From Siphonodentalium dalli (Eukaryota > Mollusca > Scaphopoda > Gadilida > Siphonodentaliidae): a DNA stretch of 64,000 nucleotides. Under the pieces are notes generated by a model, which made no database searches, was not told where the DNA came from, and saw only the letters and a program-made list of their open reading frames with translations. The position numbers were made by a program, and so were the translations under genes. Numbering within the stretch: position 1 is the first letter of the stretch; every line of letters starts with the position of its first letter. Below are positions 36,325 through 46,365 of this stretch, piece by piece. The DNA is taken from contig CP136066.1 in NCBI GenBank assembly GCA_032622095.1, forward strand, positions 50,242,480 to 50,306,479. Direction: 5' to 3'.

Positions 36325-39186
36325 CTAACTTAAGTAAGATGTAAATTGTCCCAACCTAAACACACAGTCCATGTTTGGCTCAAAAACATTAATAAAGCTG
36401 TCACAGTCTGCAGAACCATCAGTGAACACCATCTCTTCATCAACAAACAGCCCAGTCTTCCTTCTCTTATGTAAGTACAACCGCTTCATACAATCCAAAT
36501 CCTCTAGGATTCCTAAAAGTTCTAGTATCGAGAAAGGCTGCAGGAATGGGTTAAACTTGTTGAATATTTTAGAATCAGTACACCCGGGAGTGCTCATTAT
36601 GAATTTGAGGATCGCCTCGATGAACATTTTCAGCATTTCTTTATTAACAGATCCCTCTGGTTTAATCCATGGGTGAATCACTAACCGTAATTTCTCATAG
36701 GTGCTTTTCGCAGAAACCACATTTGTATCGTCCGTAACCATATTATGTCGAGATGTGTTAGGCTCGCTGATTTGCGAAAGATCAAACGTGTCCATTGCAA
36801 TACTGTCCGAACAAACATCGCCGTCCATTCCATCAATGCTACTTGTTTGACCACGCCCCCTTGTGTTTCTGTAAGAATGAATCACCCATGGTCTGAGATG
36901 TCTATGTGACACGTATCGTGCATAATATAACCCAACCTCGGCGATACATCTCTTCTGCAGCAATAAATCCAAACATTTTGATAAAACTATTGTGGTGCTT
37001 GCAAACTCCCTTAATATCAGTTCTTTTCTGATTCCCAATTCCTTTTGGTTGTCGATCATGCCATAGACTTTCTTCATGAGGCGGTATTCCTTCATAGTGA
37101 TGTCGTCCTCCATAGTTTCCCAAATTTCCTCCATGTCGATACTGAACGGGAACTGTTTAACCTGTTTTTTCATGATATTAGTCAAATCATCATGCTGCAC
37201 AAATAGCGTGTCTTGTAAATCCTCATTATCAACATTGATAGGCTTCTGTAAGCTTGTTGTTATTTGACAACTGTTAACCAAGAAATGGTCTTGAATATTC
37301 ATGTGTTTGGAACGGAATTTTTCTGTCAATGCTTGTGATCTGACCAATGAAAGAATAGCGCGGGAAGCGAGGTTGCCGGAGGCTACATTTTCTGTGTTAA
37401 GAAGTTTCTGGGCTGGAGCAGGTTGGATACACACGGTACTCGAACCAGCTTGGACAGTTTTGAATTTTTCTTCTTTACAATGAGAGTCAGATTTGTTCAA
37501 AGATAATTCACTCACTTCCATCGGTATATCCTGAACTAAATCATCATCACCGATCAAAGCGACAGAACTCGGAACAATGCTGATATTCAACGGAGCATCA
37601 GAGAGAATGGTAATGTCGGTCAATCCAGACTCTAATCCTTTCAAAGATGACGTGTTTGGCATGAGCTTGTTTTCATGGATCGTGGACTCGGGTTCACATT
37701 TTTTGGGTTCAAGTTCAATGGTTTCCATCTTTGGATGTGTGTCTAATTTGGGAACCAAATGATGCAGGTAACTCTCAAGCAGACTATTGACATCGAGGCT
37801 ATTGGTTGCTATTTTTGAAAAACTTTCATCGACGTCTGACAACATGCTGGTGTCAAGATCAGAATGGTCAGTCTTTGGTTCTGGGTCGACATTATGTTTC
37901 ATTTTGTTCTGCTTTTTAATGTTCTTATCTTCAAGCAGTTCCATATCATCATCGTCGTCTGAGTCGTCTTTCTCTATCATTTTCTGTATTTCTTCACGAG
38001 CTTTCTCGATGAGTCTGCCACGCCCAACTGGTGTCTTCTTCACGACGTCTTTATCAAGAACGACAACTTCGCTTGGAACATTTATACTAAAGTTCAAACG
38101 ATCGAGTGAGAGGAGCGAGACTAACGTTGACACGGTGCCACCATTGATGTTATCTCCTATGATCAACCCACTTCCATCTTCCGTAAAGTTGTCCCACTGA
38201 AGTTCAATGAAGTCGGCTGCTTCCGAGAACATTTCATTGGGATAGCGAGAGTGGAATGTATGCCAGTATTTCTGCTGTAACTGGTGAGGTTTAGACGCAA
38301 AGAAGCTTGCACACTCTTTAATGTTCTTATCCTTTTTCGATCTAGTCACGATACAGTCTTTATGCATATCTCTGAACACTTTGACCAGCAATGCTTCTGG
38401 ATATTGGCTGAATAACTTGAACATTTCGTGACTCCGTCCTGTTTTGTCATTAATAGCAACGAAGCTGTGTATGATATTATATAAAACTGCATAATAAATA
38501 TCATTGGCCCTCTCGACTTCTTTCCAGTGCGTTTTCATCTGCCATTCTTTGGACAAATTAAAAACAGGTATATGTTTATCCTGGAGCGATATGGTTTCCG
38601 CGAGTTCCACTGGAAGGGATTCGGCAGCAGAGAACTTTTTAATAAGAACCTCAACAAGCTCACGGAAGTGATCTTTGCAGATGGTGTCTGGGTATTTATA
38701 CTGATTCTTAGCATATTTCAGCACAATCGTCTCATCCTGCATTGCTTCCTGATAGAAAACCGACACGTTGAATTTCGTCTGGTCATTCTTCATCGTGTAT
38801 GCCAGTCGCCTCTGACAGGCATGAGAGGTCTTATCCTTTGACTCCTCTGGGCAGAACTCTCTCAGGATGTCCCTGATTACCGAGTATGATACAATCAATC
38901 CACGTCGATTTTTCGCCATTATCATATTCGTTACTTTACAAAGTAACAATATACTGTCCTGTGCCGCTGTCCAGTTCACACGCTGTTTCACTTTCATTTT
39001 CAGAGCCTCGATATCGACTTTATCTCGGTAAATTGTTTTACGAGATTTTTCCTGTACCTTGTTGTGTCTGACGGTAAGCTTGGCTTTCTTGACTGATTTC
39101 TGTGTCAGCTGGTCAGCCGTCTTCTTCCTTTTTATGCCTTTGCCTCCTTTGTTGCCTTTAGAATGTACTGACTTTATTCTCATTAC
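36325..39186 (-). CDS. GTF3C1: GTF3C1 exon 4, C-terminal half
   Basis: Residues 1047-1999. The acceptor TACATTTCAG is followed by GTA ATG AGA in phase 0, so the first ATG here is not a start. A basic stretch (KGGKGIKRKK) is followed by a Myb/SANT-like segment with RVNWTAAQDSILLLCKV at ~1115. Next comes a well conserved block with KTHWKEVERANDIYYAVLYN, PEALLVKVFRDMHKD and KYWHTFHSRYPNEMF, then an acidic linker (EKDDSDDDDDMELLEDKN, ~1451). A long low-complexity region precedes a final conserved part with PWIKPEGSVNKEMLKMFIEA and PFLQPFSILELLGILEDLDC. Stop TAG at 36,325. Known family: TFIIIC220. Order and content match the family; the acidic linker is typically variable. Confidence 0.95.
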   Translation of the reverse strand, partial: VMRIKSVHSKGNKGGKGIKRKKTADQLTQKSVKKAKLTVRHNKVQEKSRKTIYRDKVDIEALKMKVKQRVNWTAAQDSILLLCKVTNMIMAKNRRGLIVSYSVIRDILREFCPEESKDKTSHACQRRLAYTMKNDQTKFNVSVFYQEAMQDETIVLKYAKNQYKYPDTICKDHFRELVEVLIKKFSAAESLPVELAETISLQDKHIPVFNLSKEWQMKTHWKEVERANDIYYAVLYNIIHSFVAINDKTGRSHEMFKLFSQYPEALLVKVFRDMHKDCIVTRSKKDKNIKECASFFASKPHQLQQKYWHTFHSRYPNEMFSEAADFIELQWDNFTEDGSGLIIGDNINGGTVSTLVSLLSLDRLNFSINVPSEVVVLDKDVVKKTPVGRGRLIEKAREEIQKMIEKDDSDDDDDMELLEDKNIKKQNKMKHNVDPEPKTDHSDLDTSMLSDVDESFSKIATNSLDVNSLLESYLHHLVPKLDTHPKMETIELEPKKCEPESTIHENKLMPNTSSLKGLESGLTDITILSDAPLNISIVPSSVALIGDDDLVQDIPMEVSELSLNKSDSHCKEEKFKTVQAGSSTVCIQPAPAQKLLNTENVASGNLASRAILSLVRSQALTEKFRSKHMNIQDHFLVNSCQITTSLQKPINVDNEDLQDTLFVQHDDLTNIMKKQVKQFPFSIDMEEIWETMEDDITMKEYRLMKKVYGMIDNQKELGIRKELILREFASTTIVLSKCLDLLLQKRCIAEVGLYYARYVSHRHLRPWVIHSYRNTRGRGQTSSIDGMDGDVCSDSIAMDTFDLSQISEPNTSRHNMVTDDTNVVSAKSTYEKLRLVIHPWIKPEGSVNKEMLKMFIEAILKFIMSTPGCTDSKIFNKFNPFLQPFSILELLGILEDLDCMKRLYLHKRRKTGLFVDEEMVFTDGSADCDSFINVFEPNMDCVFRLGQFTSYLS

Positions 39187-39199
39187 CTGAAATGTACAG

Positions 39200-39790
39200 A
39201 GATACGCTGTGGTCAGATAAGTAAATTGAGTTCTTTATTTCGGCTGCACTTTAAAGTCGAGAAAAATAATGCTGTGTTTGGGGTTGCCTTACAACCCTAA
39301 TAAATAAGTATATCATTTGTCAAGCAGTTCACTGCACAACGTTTTATAAGTGCAAATATTATCCCCACATACAAAAAAAAAATATGAAACACATGTTTAT
39401 TTCTTATGTTATTTCAAAAGATATTTACAATATTTTAACAATTTGAAATTGTTGCGGTTAAAAGTGAACAGACTCAGTTATTCCATCCGATAAATTTGTT
39501 CATCATTATTTAATTAATATCAATGGTTGCTGTGGTCACTGAGTTTGTGAGCGAGTCAGGTGACAGTTATTATCACAGATCAGAATAGCGAATAGCTCTG
39601 CCATTAACACTTACCGGTAGACAATATACAGAACATCACAACAATTCAAACTTTGGCAATCAAAATATTATTTAATTGAAGTAAAAGATTTTTTTTTTTA
39701 AATCAGACCTATTGAAATCCTATTGTTTTTTATACACATAACCCCAGCCACATACCGCCACTTATTTTCTTTGGCTTAAGGATTGTTCAA
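39200..39790 (-). other. GTF3C1 intron 3, unique part
   Basis: AT-rich intron sequence with no clear repeat or gene. Confidence 0.5.
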
Positions 39791-39800
39791 GCTGCAGTTA

Positions 39801-39907
39801 CAGTAATGCCCTAAATAATCGACCCCTTAACCACAGCGGAATTATGGGTAATTTTTCAGGATTTAATCGGAAATATGGCTTGTTGCCATTCATCGGAAAG
39901 CTCTCAC
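39801..39907. mobile_element. Pogo-type MITE, left half only
   Basis: After TA: CAGTAATGCCCTAAATAATC, then TTAACCACAGCGGAATTATG and GTTGCCATTCATCGGAAAGC. It stops there; the right end is missing. Its TTAACCACAG shows the uninterrupted form of the site that carries a nested MITE at 41.5 kb. Confidence 0.85.
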
Positions 39908-40165
39908 ATTCAGGTATATGCAAGGGTATACATCGGAATGGTCTATTATTCATTTAGGCGGGTGTCCACAAAAGTCAAAGCAGACGACAGACAGAAAAAC
40001 AGATAATCCAATAGCAGAATGATTCATATTCAATGGTCGGAATTGTTGAGATGACAAGTTCAACAAATGACCTGTTGAACTTATCATCTGAACATTTCCT
40101 AAGGTAACTACTTGTCAATAAATACGGACATCCGTGACATACATGTAGGTGGTTTAAAGCTTTAA

Positions 40166-40338
40166 CCCTTCCATGACTGCAGCTTCCTGGGCCTCGCATA
40201 TATAAGAGAATACATTGGCCTAACAATATTTACCTTGACCTTTACCAAGTGCATTCTATGGGAGACGTGCATATATAAGAGAATGCACTGGCTTAGGGTC
40301 TTTAATGCTGCACCAGAGCAGCTCCCATCATGAAAGGG
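40166..40338. mobile_element. TTAA MITE, CATGACTG family, short copy
   Basis: TTAA at 40,162-40,165 and 40,339-40,342. Ends CCCTTCCATGACTGCAGC and GCTCCCATCATGAAAGGG. Degenerate hairpin arms (CTCGCATATATAAGAGAATA). Confidence 0.88.
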
Positions 40339-40360
40339 TTAAGTGACCAATTTATCAATA

Positions 40361-40806
40361 TATGTGACCCGCCATATCAAATCCAGTCGTAAGTCGGGAT
40401 TTTTTTACCCTGTGCCAATGCATTCTCTTATATATGCGAGTCGACCATAGGTCGCCTCGCATATATAAGAGAATGCATTGGCCTAACAATTTTTTACAAA
40501 TGTTTCTGACAATTTTTAGGACATAAAATAAAAAACATCCATTACCCTGCAGGGAGCCCCACACATATATAGAAGCATATAGAAGAGTGTCGTCTGCTCA
40601 TGTTTGTCTGGGGCTCTGTATGGGTGAAATTATAAAACTGTTAAAGAATACAAGAAAAAATTATTAAAAATTATAAAAAATTGTTAGGCCAATGCATTCT
40701 CTTATATATGCGAGGCGACCTATGGTCGACTCGCATATATAAGAGAATGCATTGGCACAGGGTAAAAAAATCCCGACTTACGACTGGATTTGATATGGCG
40801 GGTCAT
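40361..40806. mobile_element. MITE family A copy 3, in GTF3C1 intron 3
   Basis: TATGTGACCCGCCATATCAA and complement, two hairpin modules at 40,413-40,482 and 40,688-40,756. Very similar to the 6.7 kb copy and in the same orientation. Confidence 0.9.
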
Positions 40807-40904
40807 CTATTGCTGTGTTTAAATGGGAACTCACTGGCCAAATAAATTTTTTTTTTGCCAAATCAGTGGCCATATCAAGCCTGGATAGATATAGTGTGTG
40901 TGTC

Positions 40905-41455
40905 TGACATTTGCAGAATGAGGTCCCCAGATGGTGAATTTAATGAAGCAATCCCGCACAGTGGGCTAGCATCACCAACTTCATCTTCTGGGGAAATCAT
41001 TCTTGTCAAATAAATATAATTTTCACCATATCAGGCTTGGATATAGTGTGTGTCAGACATTTGCAGAATAAGGTCCACAGAGGGTGAAGTTTGTGAGGCT
41101 ACCCTCAGGCTAGCATCATCAAAATCAGCCACTGTGGACCTCATACTGCTTAGGCCTCATCTTCTGGAAAGTATCTATAGTCTCAAATTAACATTGTTTT
41201 TATTTACTATTTCCCCTTCTGTTTAGTCGCTATATCCCTTAATTTGCAGAAGATAAAATGCATAATTGAGGTGTCTAACGGGTGAATGTCACCAACTTCA
41301 ATTGGAGAACTTCAATCTGATCATAAGTCTCCCAAAGCAGTTGAGGTCTAAGCAGAATGAGGTCCCCCAGAGGGTGAATTTGGTGATGCTAGACCACCAT
41401 GCAGTATAGCGTAAATAAATAAACCCTCTGGGGACCTCATTCAGACTTGGGCCAC
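40905..41455. repeat. Repeats of the GCAGAATGAGGTCCCCAGAG family
   Basis: TTTGCAGAATGAGGTCCCCA at 40,911, a second degenerate copy near 41,062, GCAGAATGAGGTCCCCCAGA at 41,353 and the complement near 41,420. A rearranged relative of the palindromic MITE at 33.3 kb. Confidence 0.7.
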
Positions 41456-41516
41456 ATGTGAATTATTATTCATTTGGTAAGCGGCAACACAAACTCTACT
41501 GGAACACAAATTTATA

Positions 41517-42002
41517 CAGTAATGCCCTAATTAATTGACTCCTTTAACCCTTTACCCAACAGAACGGCCCTGTGCCAATGCATTCTCTTATATATGCGAG
41601 TCGACCATAGGTCGCCTCGCATATATAAGAGAATGCATTGGCTTAACACATTAAAAATTATAAAATTGTTAAAGAATGTAAGAATTTTTTTTTTTTAGGC
41701 CAATGCATTCTCTTATATATGCGAGTCGACTCGCATATATAAGAGAATGCATTGGCACAGGGCATAACTGTAACTATCACAATGTGGTCAAGGAGCCGGT
41801 TCCAATGATATCCATATTTGTATGGTTCTATTGAGACAGACCAAAGATATTTTAGGCTGTTGAAGCTTTATTTGGCCGGTTTTGGCCGGTTTGTTGGGTA
41901 AAGGGTTAACCACAGCAGAATTATTGGTAACTTTTCAGGATTTAGTCGGAAATATGGCTTGTTGCCATTCATCGGAAAGCTCTATTAATTAGGGCATTAC
42001 TG
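41517..42002. mobile_element. Pogo-type MITE abutting GTF3C1 exon 3
   Basis: Ends CAGTAATGCCCTAATTAATT and TAATTAGGGCATTACTG, flanked by TA (41,515-41,516 and 42,003-42,004). It holds a nested TTAA MITE at 41,548-41,905. Without the nested element it is ~124 bp, close to the size of sister copies. Its end lies at, or inside, the 3' edge of exon 3. Confidence 0.92.
41548..41905. mobile_element. TTAA MITE, family P copy 3, nested
   Basis: TTAA at 41,544-41,547 and 41,906-41,909; ends CCCTTTACCCAACAGAACGG and GTTTGTTGGGTAAAGGG; two hairpin modules, the second truncated. Removing it restores TTAACCACAGCAGAATTAT, the uninterrupted text of the MITE copies at 39.8 and 45.4 kb. Confidence 0.95.
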
Positions 42003-42444
42003 TATCTTTTCCACCGAATCTGATAATTACCCGGGAGCAATCGACCTTCTTCTTCGGACTAGGTTTCTTTCTGGGTCGTCTGACTGGTGGAGGGCTCACG
42101 AATGCCGACATTTCACCAGTATACAACCCCCCGGAGCTCTGTAGTATACTGTCAGCATCGGTCATAGCATGCAGTCCAAACAGGCCTTTCATCTTCGTAA
42201 CGTCTGAGATTGACCAGTTCCAGTTACGCTGAATGTGACAGAAGATGGAGGAGTCCATGCCGGCAGCACCACGCCCATCACCAGGAATCAAACCATGGTC
42301 AAACTTCTCTGCGATATCTCGCTGCCGTTTCGCCTCCTCTTGACTAATATGTGTGACTGGATCAGGATCTGAATCATCATCGTCTGCCAGACGGCTGCTC
42401 TTTCTGCTTTTATGGGATCCTAATGGCGTGTTTGTGGCAAATAC
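42001..42444 (-). CDS. GTF3C1: GTF3C1 exon 3
   Basis: Residues 899-1046. The acceptor CTTTTTGCAG is followed by GTA TTT GCC, phase 0. It encodes a linker with acidic DDDDSDPDP, conserved FCHIQRNWNWSISDVTKMKG (~960-980) and basic RRPRKKPSPKKKVD near the end. The donor is ambiguous: ACA/GTAATG ends the exon at 42,001, and CGG/GTAATT ends it at 42,031. Both are phase 0 and both keep the frame into exon 4. The first adds ten residues and lies inside a MITE end; the second is 30 bp upstream and could be the ancestral site. Confidence 0.9.
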
Positions 42445-42733
42445 CTGCAAAAAGAGTGTGAATAATCACCAGAGAGGTTTCACAAACTCACAACTGCAAT
42501 TAGCAGTTAGAAGCATGTTGCACTGAGAATGCCTTAGGGCAAAAAAAAATTGTCTGTTTCCGATTTCTTGAGCAAAAAGATCCAGGTAGGCAGGTAGGAA
42601 TTTTTTTTTTTTCTTCAAATCCATCTATAATGCACCATATTCTAAAAACAAGATAAAAGTTGGTATTCTCAGAAGTAAATTGTTTTTGAAAATTCCATCT
42701 AAAAGTATTGCTGCTTAATGTAAACACAGTATA

Positions 42734-43352
42734 TCTATTATATATTTTGGAAGATCTGTCTGTGTGTCTGTCTGTGTGTCTGTCTGTGTGTTCGCGATGG
42801 ACTCGAAAACGGCCGAACCGATTTCGATGAAACTTGGTATGTGGAGGTATTTTCGGCCGAGAACTGGCATAGGCCTATTAATTTGTCCGTGCGACGTGAC
42901 CTTGACCTTTGAAATCGGGTAATTTCAAGGTCAAACGCCCGAATATCACGGGATTTCGAAGAAACTTGGTATGTGGCGGTACTTTCTTATGGCGAGACTC
43001 TTAAGCATATTCATTTGCCCGTGCGACGTGACCTTGACCTTGAAATCGGGTAACTTCAAGGTCAAATCGCCAATTTTGATGGGATTTCGACGAAATTTGA
43101 TACGTGGGGTTACTTTTGTCCACTGATTGTTTTGGACGGGTCCAATCGTGACCCCGACCAGACCTTGACCTTCAAAATGATCAATTCAAGGTCAAATCGG
43201 GTAAAACCGGATGGATTTCGACGGGCACGTTTGTCTGGTACTTTTGTCCGGGCAGTGTTTTTGGACTGGTCAAATCGTGACCCCACTTGACCTTGACCTT
43301 CAAAATGGACAATTCAAGGTCAAAGCCCGGACGAAGTCGGGTCACCTTCTAG
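42734..43352 (+). mobile_element. Non-autonomous Helitron 1 of a head-to-tail pair
   Basis: Starts TCTATTATATATTTTGG after A and ends with a GC-rich hairpin (GCCCGGACGAAGTCGGG), 7 nt, then CTAG, as canonical Helitrons do. The body is tandem copies of a segment with GTGACCTTGACC, GAAATCGGGTAA and CAAGGTCAAA. No Rep/helicase coding content. Lies in GTF3C1 intron 2. Confidence 0.85.
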
Positions 43353-43747
43353 TCTATTATATATTTTGGAAGATCTGTGTGTGGGGGTGTGTGTGTTCGC
43401 GATGAACTCGAAAACGGCCGAGCCAATTTCGATGAAACTTGGTGTGTGGGGGTATTTTCGGCCAGGGGGTGACATAGGCCTATTAATTTGCCTGTGCGAT
43501 GTGACCTTGAAATCGGGTAATTTCAAGGTCAAACGCCCGAATATCACGGGATTTCGATAAAACTTGGTATGTGGAGGTATCTTCGGCCGGGGAGTGGCAT
43601 AAATCTATTAATTTGCCCGTGCGACGTGACCTTGACGTTGAAATCGGGTCATTTCAAGGTCAAACTCCCGAATATCCCCACTTTACCTTGACCTTAAAAA
43701 TGGACAATTCAAGGTCAAAGCCCGGACGAAGTCGGGTCACCTTCTAG
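43353..43747 (+). mobile_element. Non-autonomous Helitron 2, joined directly to Helitron 1
   Basis: Starts TCTATTATATATTTTGG in the base right after the first element's CTAG, and ends CACCTTCTAG before T. A shorter internal array of the same unit and the same terminal hairpin. Confidence 0.85.
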
Positions 43748-44013
43748 TAGTATATATTTAGCGATATAGATGTGTTTGCATGTCAATTACGTATTACATG
43801 CTTATAACAAAACAAATTTTTTTTAAATAAAATGTTCATTGTTTTTTTTTATTTTGGAAAACAAATCCAGGTCAGCCCAATTTCGGCAGGTAGGTCGGGA
43901 AACCGGAAACACAGATGTTTTTTTTTTTGGCCTTATGCCCCATCATTCACAATACATAAAAAACTTAAACAATCATGAGAAAGATATATCACTACTTCCA
44001 TACAGGCCTTTAA

Positions 44014-44546
44014 GCTGCTTTCACACACCTGCGGCTGACGGGACTGTAGCCAACGTTGTGTTTAACACCTGTGGATACGTATATAACTAATAGATATAAT
44101 GTATATAAACACCAAAAGGAGTTTCATACAGTAGAACACTGACTAGAAGATAGGCAGGTAGGTTGGATTCGATCTGTCTCCAGTCAAATGAGAATATGAA
44201 TCTTCATACACTGGATCCTACATAAACATTGCTCTCAGCTTTTATTACTGTGCTGTCCAGCTTGTGACTAGCAGTTATTTACGGGCTTTTATTTGTGGTA
44301 AGCAGAAGTTATAGAAGGACTCCGGATTTAACTCGTCTAATTTCTTCCACCTCACCCAGCCATCTTCATGTAGTTGTGATGCTCATGTAGTTAAACGCAT
44401 CCGATTTAGGAATTTTTTTAATTGGATGCATTAACTGCGTCAGCCGCAACCCTGTGAAAGCGCCAGTGATATACATGTATAGGTATGTACATGTATGGTT
44501 TGAAACATTGCACCTAACCAGATAGCTGCAGGTCTGTGAAAGCAGC
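44014..44546. mobile_element. TTAA MITE with GCTGCTTTCACA ends
   Basis: TTAA at 44,010-44,013 and 44,547-44,550; ends GCTGCTTTCACACACCTGC and GGTCTGTGAAAGCAGC. Subterminal CGGCTGACG / CGTCAGCCG pairs extend the inverted repeat. In GTF3C1 intron 2. Confidence 0.9.
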
Positions 44547-44689
44547 TTAAGATTAGGGTAATTTGGGATCATCAGGGCGAACCATATGTCAGCCTGGTAA
44601 GATAAAGTTCAAAATTTAGAGTAAAAAACTTGAATTGTTGCATTCGATTTTTGAGAATGATAAATTCCAGGATAATTTTTTGTTGATAT

Positions 44690-45062
44690 TTTTATCATTT
44701 TGTTATTATATTCTTTAATAATTTTATCATTTTTATCATTTTTTCTTACATTCTTTAACAATTTTATTATTTTTTATAATTTTTTCTTACATTCTTTATA
44801 AATTTTTATCATTTTTCTTACATTCTTTCACAATTTTATCATTTTTTTTATCATTATTTCTTACATTCTTTAACAATTTGTTATCATTTTTTTTTTTTTT
44901 TTTTCTTACATTTTTTAACAATTATAAAAAATAACATAAAATTTGTTAGGCAAATGCATTCTCTTACCGTATATATGAGAAGGAGGCGACACGCATAATT
45001 AAGAGAATGCATTGGCACAGGGTTTTCGCAAAAATGCAAGAAGTTCCCATCATGAAAGGGTT
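44690..45062. repeat. ATTTTTTCTTACATTCTTTA array plus decayed hairpin MITE end
   Basis: About seven diverged copies of TTTTATCATTTTTCTTACAT, which resembles the AT-rich core of the hairpin MITEs (TTAAAGAATGTAAGAA). They are followed by a decayed hairpin module and a TTAA-side end CCCATCATGAAAGGG at 45,058. Confidence 0.7.
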
Positions 45063-45437
45063 AATTAATCCAACAGATTTATCAAGACGCTACTTATGTA
45101 CCATCACCGCCTACTGGTATGTTCCGCATTAACATTATTTATCATCATGCATGAAATTTTAAGACAACGGAAATCCTAAATAATTTGGTATTGATTGTTG
45201 AAATCATTGGATACAAATAATTCCATTATCATATATATTAAAAGTTATACTCAAAGGTAGATCGTCTCCCCTAACAATACACTCTAACACAGTGATTGAA
45301 CATATGCAGGAATTTTCCTATCCATTTAGGGAAAGGGTCCCAGGACCTTTCCATTGGGCAAATTTGCGACAAAGGATTATAATTGAGAGTAGAGAGAAAA
45401 TATTAGAAACAAGCATTTTCATTATACAAGAGGTATA

Positions 45438-45612
45438 CAGTAATGCTCTAAGTAATTGACTTCTTAACCACAGCAGAATTATGGGTCACTTTTCAGGATT
45501 TAGTCGGAAATATGGCTTGTTGCCATTCATCGGAAAGCTCTATGGTTTCTCTCCCGTGTGGGTCCTCATGTGTACCATCAGGTTAAGAAGTCGATTACTT
45601 AGAGCATTACTG
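45438..45612. mobile_element. Pogo-type MITE carrying a zinc-finger coding fragment
   Basis: Ends CAGTAATGCTCTAAGTAATT and complement, TA on both sides (45,436-45,437; 45,613-45,614). The left half matches sister copies down to CATCGGAAAGCTCT. There follow ~41 bp absent from the sister copies, then the right end. Confidence 0.93.
45542..45584 (-). pseudogene. C2H2 zinc-finger fragment captured in a MITE
   Basis: Minus strand reads NLMVHMRTHTGEKP, the end of a C2H2 finger helix plus the classic HTGEKP linker. No second finger, cysteines or splice sites surround it, so it is a fragment, not a gene. Confidence 0.85.
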
Positions 45613-45637
45613 TAACTCAGTATCATCAAGAAGTTAA

Positions 45638-46005
45638 AGGCATGGATGGCCTTCATGAGGGGTATGCTGTTCAAATAGTCACACCCATTAAAACTGCCAT
45701 TAACAGAAAGAATACTAAAATATAGATAGTTTGTTCTTACACCAATCATAAATATCGAGTAAATAGTATGTTATGTCAAATTTGTATGCTGTGTTATGTA
45801 AACAAAAGATAGGTTCTGTAACCTTTTTGGCTTTTGTTTACATAAAAATTCATACAAATTTGACAATAACATACTATTTACGCAATATGTATGATTGGTA
45901 TAATAACAAACTCTGTCTATATTTTAATATTCTTTATGTTTATGGCGGTTTTAATGGATGTGACTATTTTATTAGCAATACCCACCACGAAGGCCATCAT
46001 TGCCT
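45638..46005. mobile_element. TTAA MITE, near-complete palindrome
   Basis: TTAA at 45,634-45,637 and 46,006-46,009; ends AGGCATGGATGGCCTTCATG and CGAAGGCCATCATTGCCT. Arms of ~170 bp pair almost throughout (CTAAAATATAGATAGTTTGT and so on). Related to 31,804-32,297. Confidence 0.92.
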
Positions 46006-46210
46006 TTAAATGTATTTCTCAGAACATTTATTTTGATTTTATGTGAATGTAACAAGAGGATTTTAGAATATTCACGACAAGAAGAGGAATTCCAGTCTTG
46101 TGTTCACAAAACAAGATACTTTCTGTTTTTTGGGAATTTGGGAAAAACTTGACTATTTCCCATTGGGAATGGGGTCCATTTCCGGCCCTGTCGTTGTTGC
46201 CCAAAATATG

Positions 46211-46365
46211 TTTAAACCCTCTATGATTGGAACTTCCTGAAATTTTTTGAAAACCCTGTGCCAATGCATTCTCTTATATATGCAAGCCTCGCATATATAA
46301 CAGACTACAATTAGCCTAACAATATTTACCTTGCTTTGCCTTGTAAGCCAGTGCATTCCCTATGG
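46211..46365. mobile_element. Decayed MITE of the CATGACTG hairpin family
   Basis: TTTAAACCCTCTATGATTGG start, degenerate hairpin module at 46,258-46,300, CCAGTGCATTCCCTATGGGA near the right. Right end lost. Directly followed by a pogo-type MITE left end fragment (ATGCTCTAATTAATCGACC, ~46,383). Confidence 0.6.

Noticed and set aside
37787-38200. 137-codon plus-strand open frame
   Set aside because: Antisense shadow of GTF3C1 exon 4; its serine run mirrors the acidic linker codons.
45540-45749. Zinc-finger gene suggested by HTGEKP
   Set aside because: Only half a finger, contained within a 175-bp MITE; no cysteine pair or neighbouring fingers.
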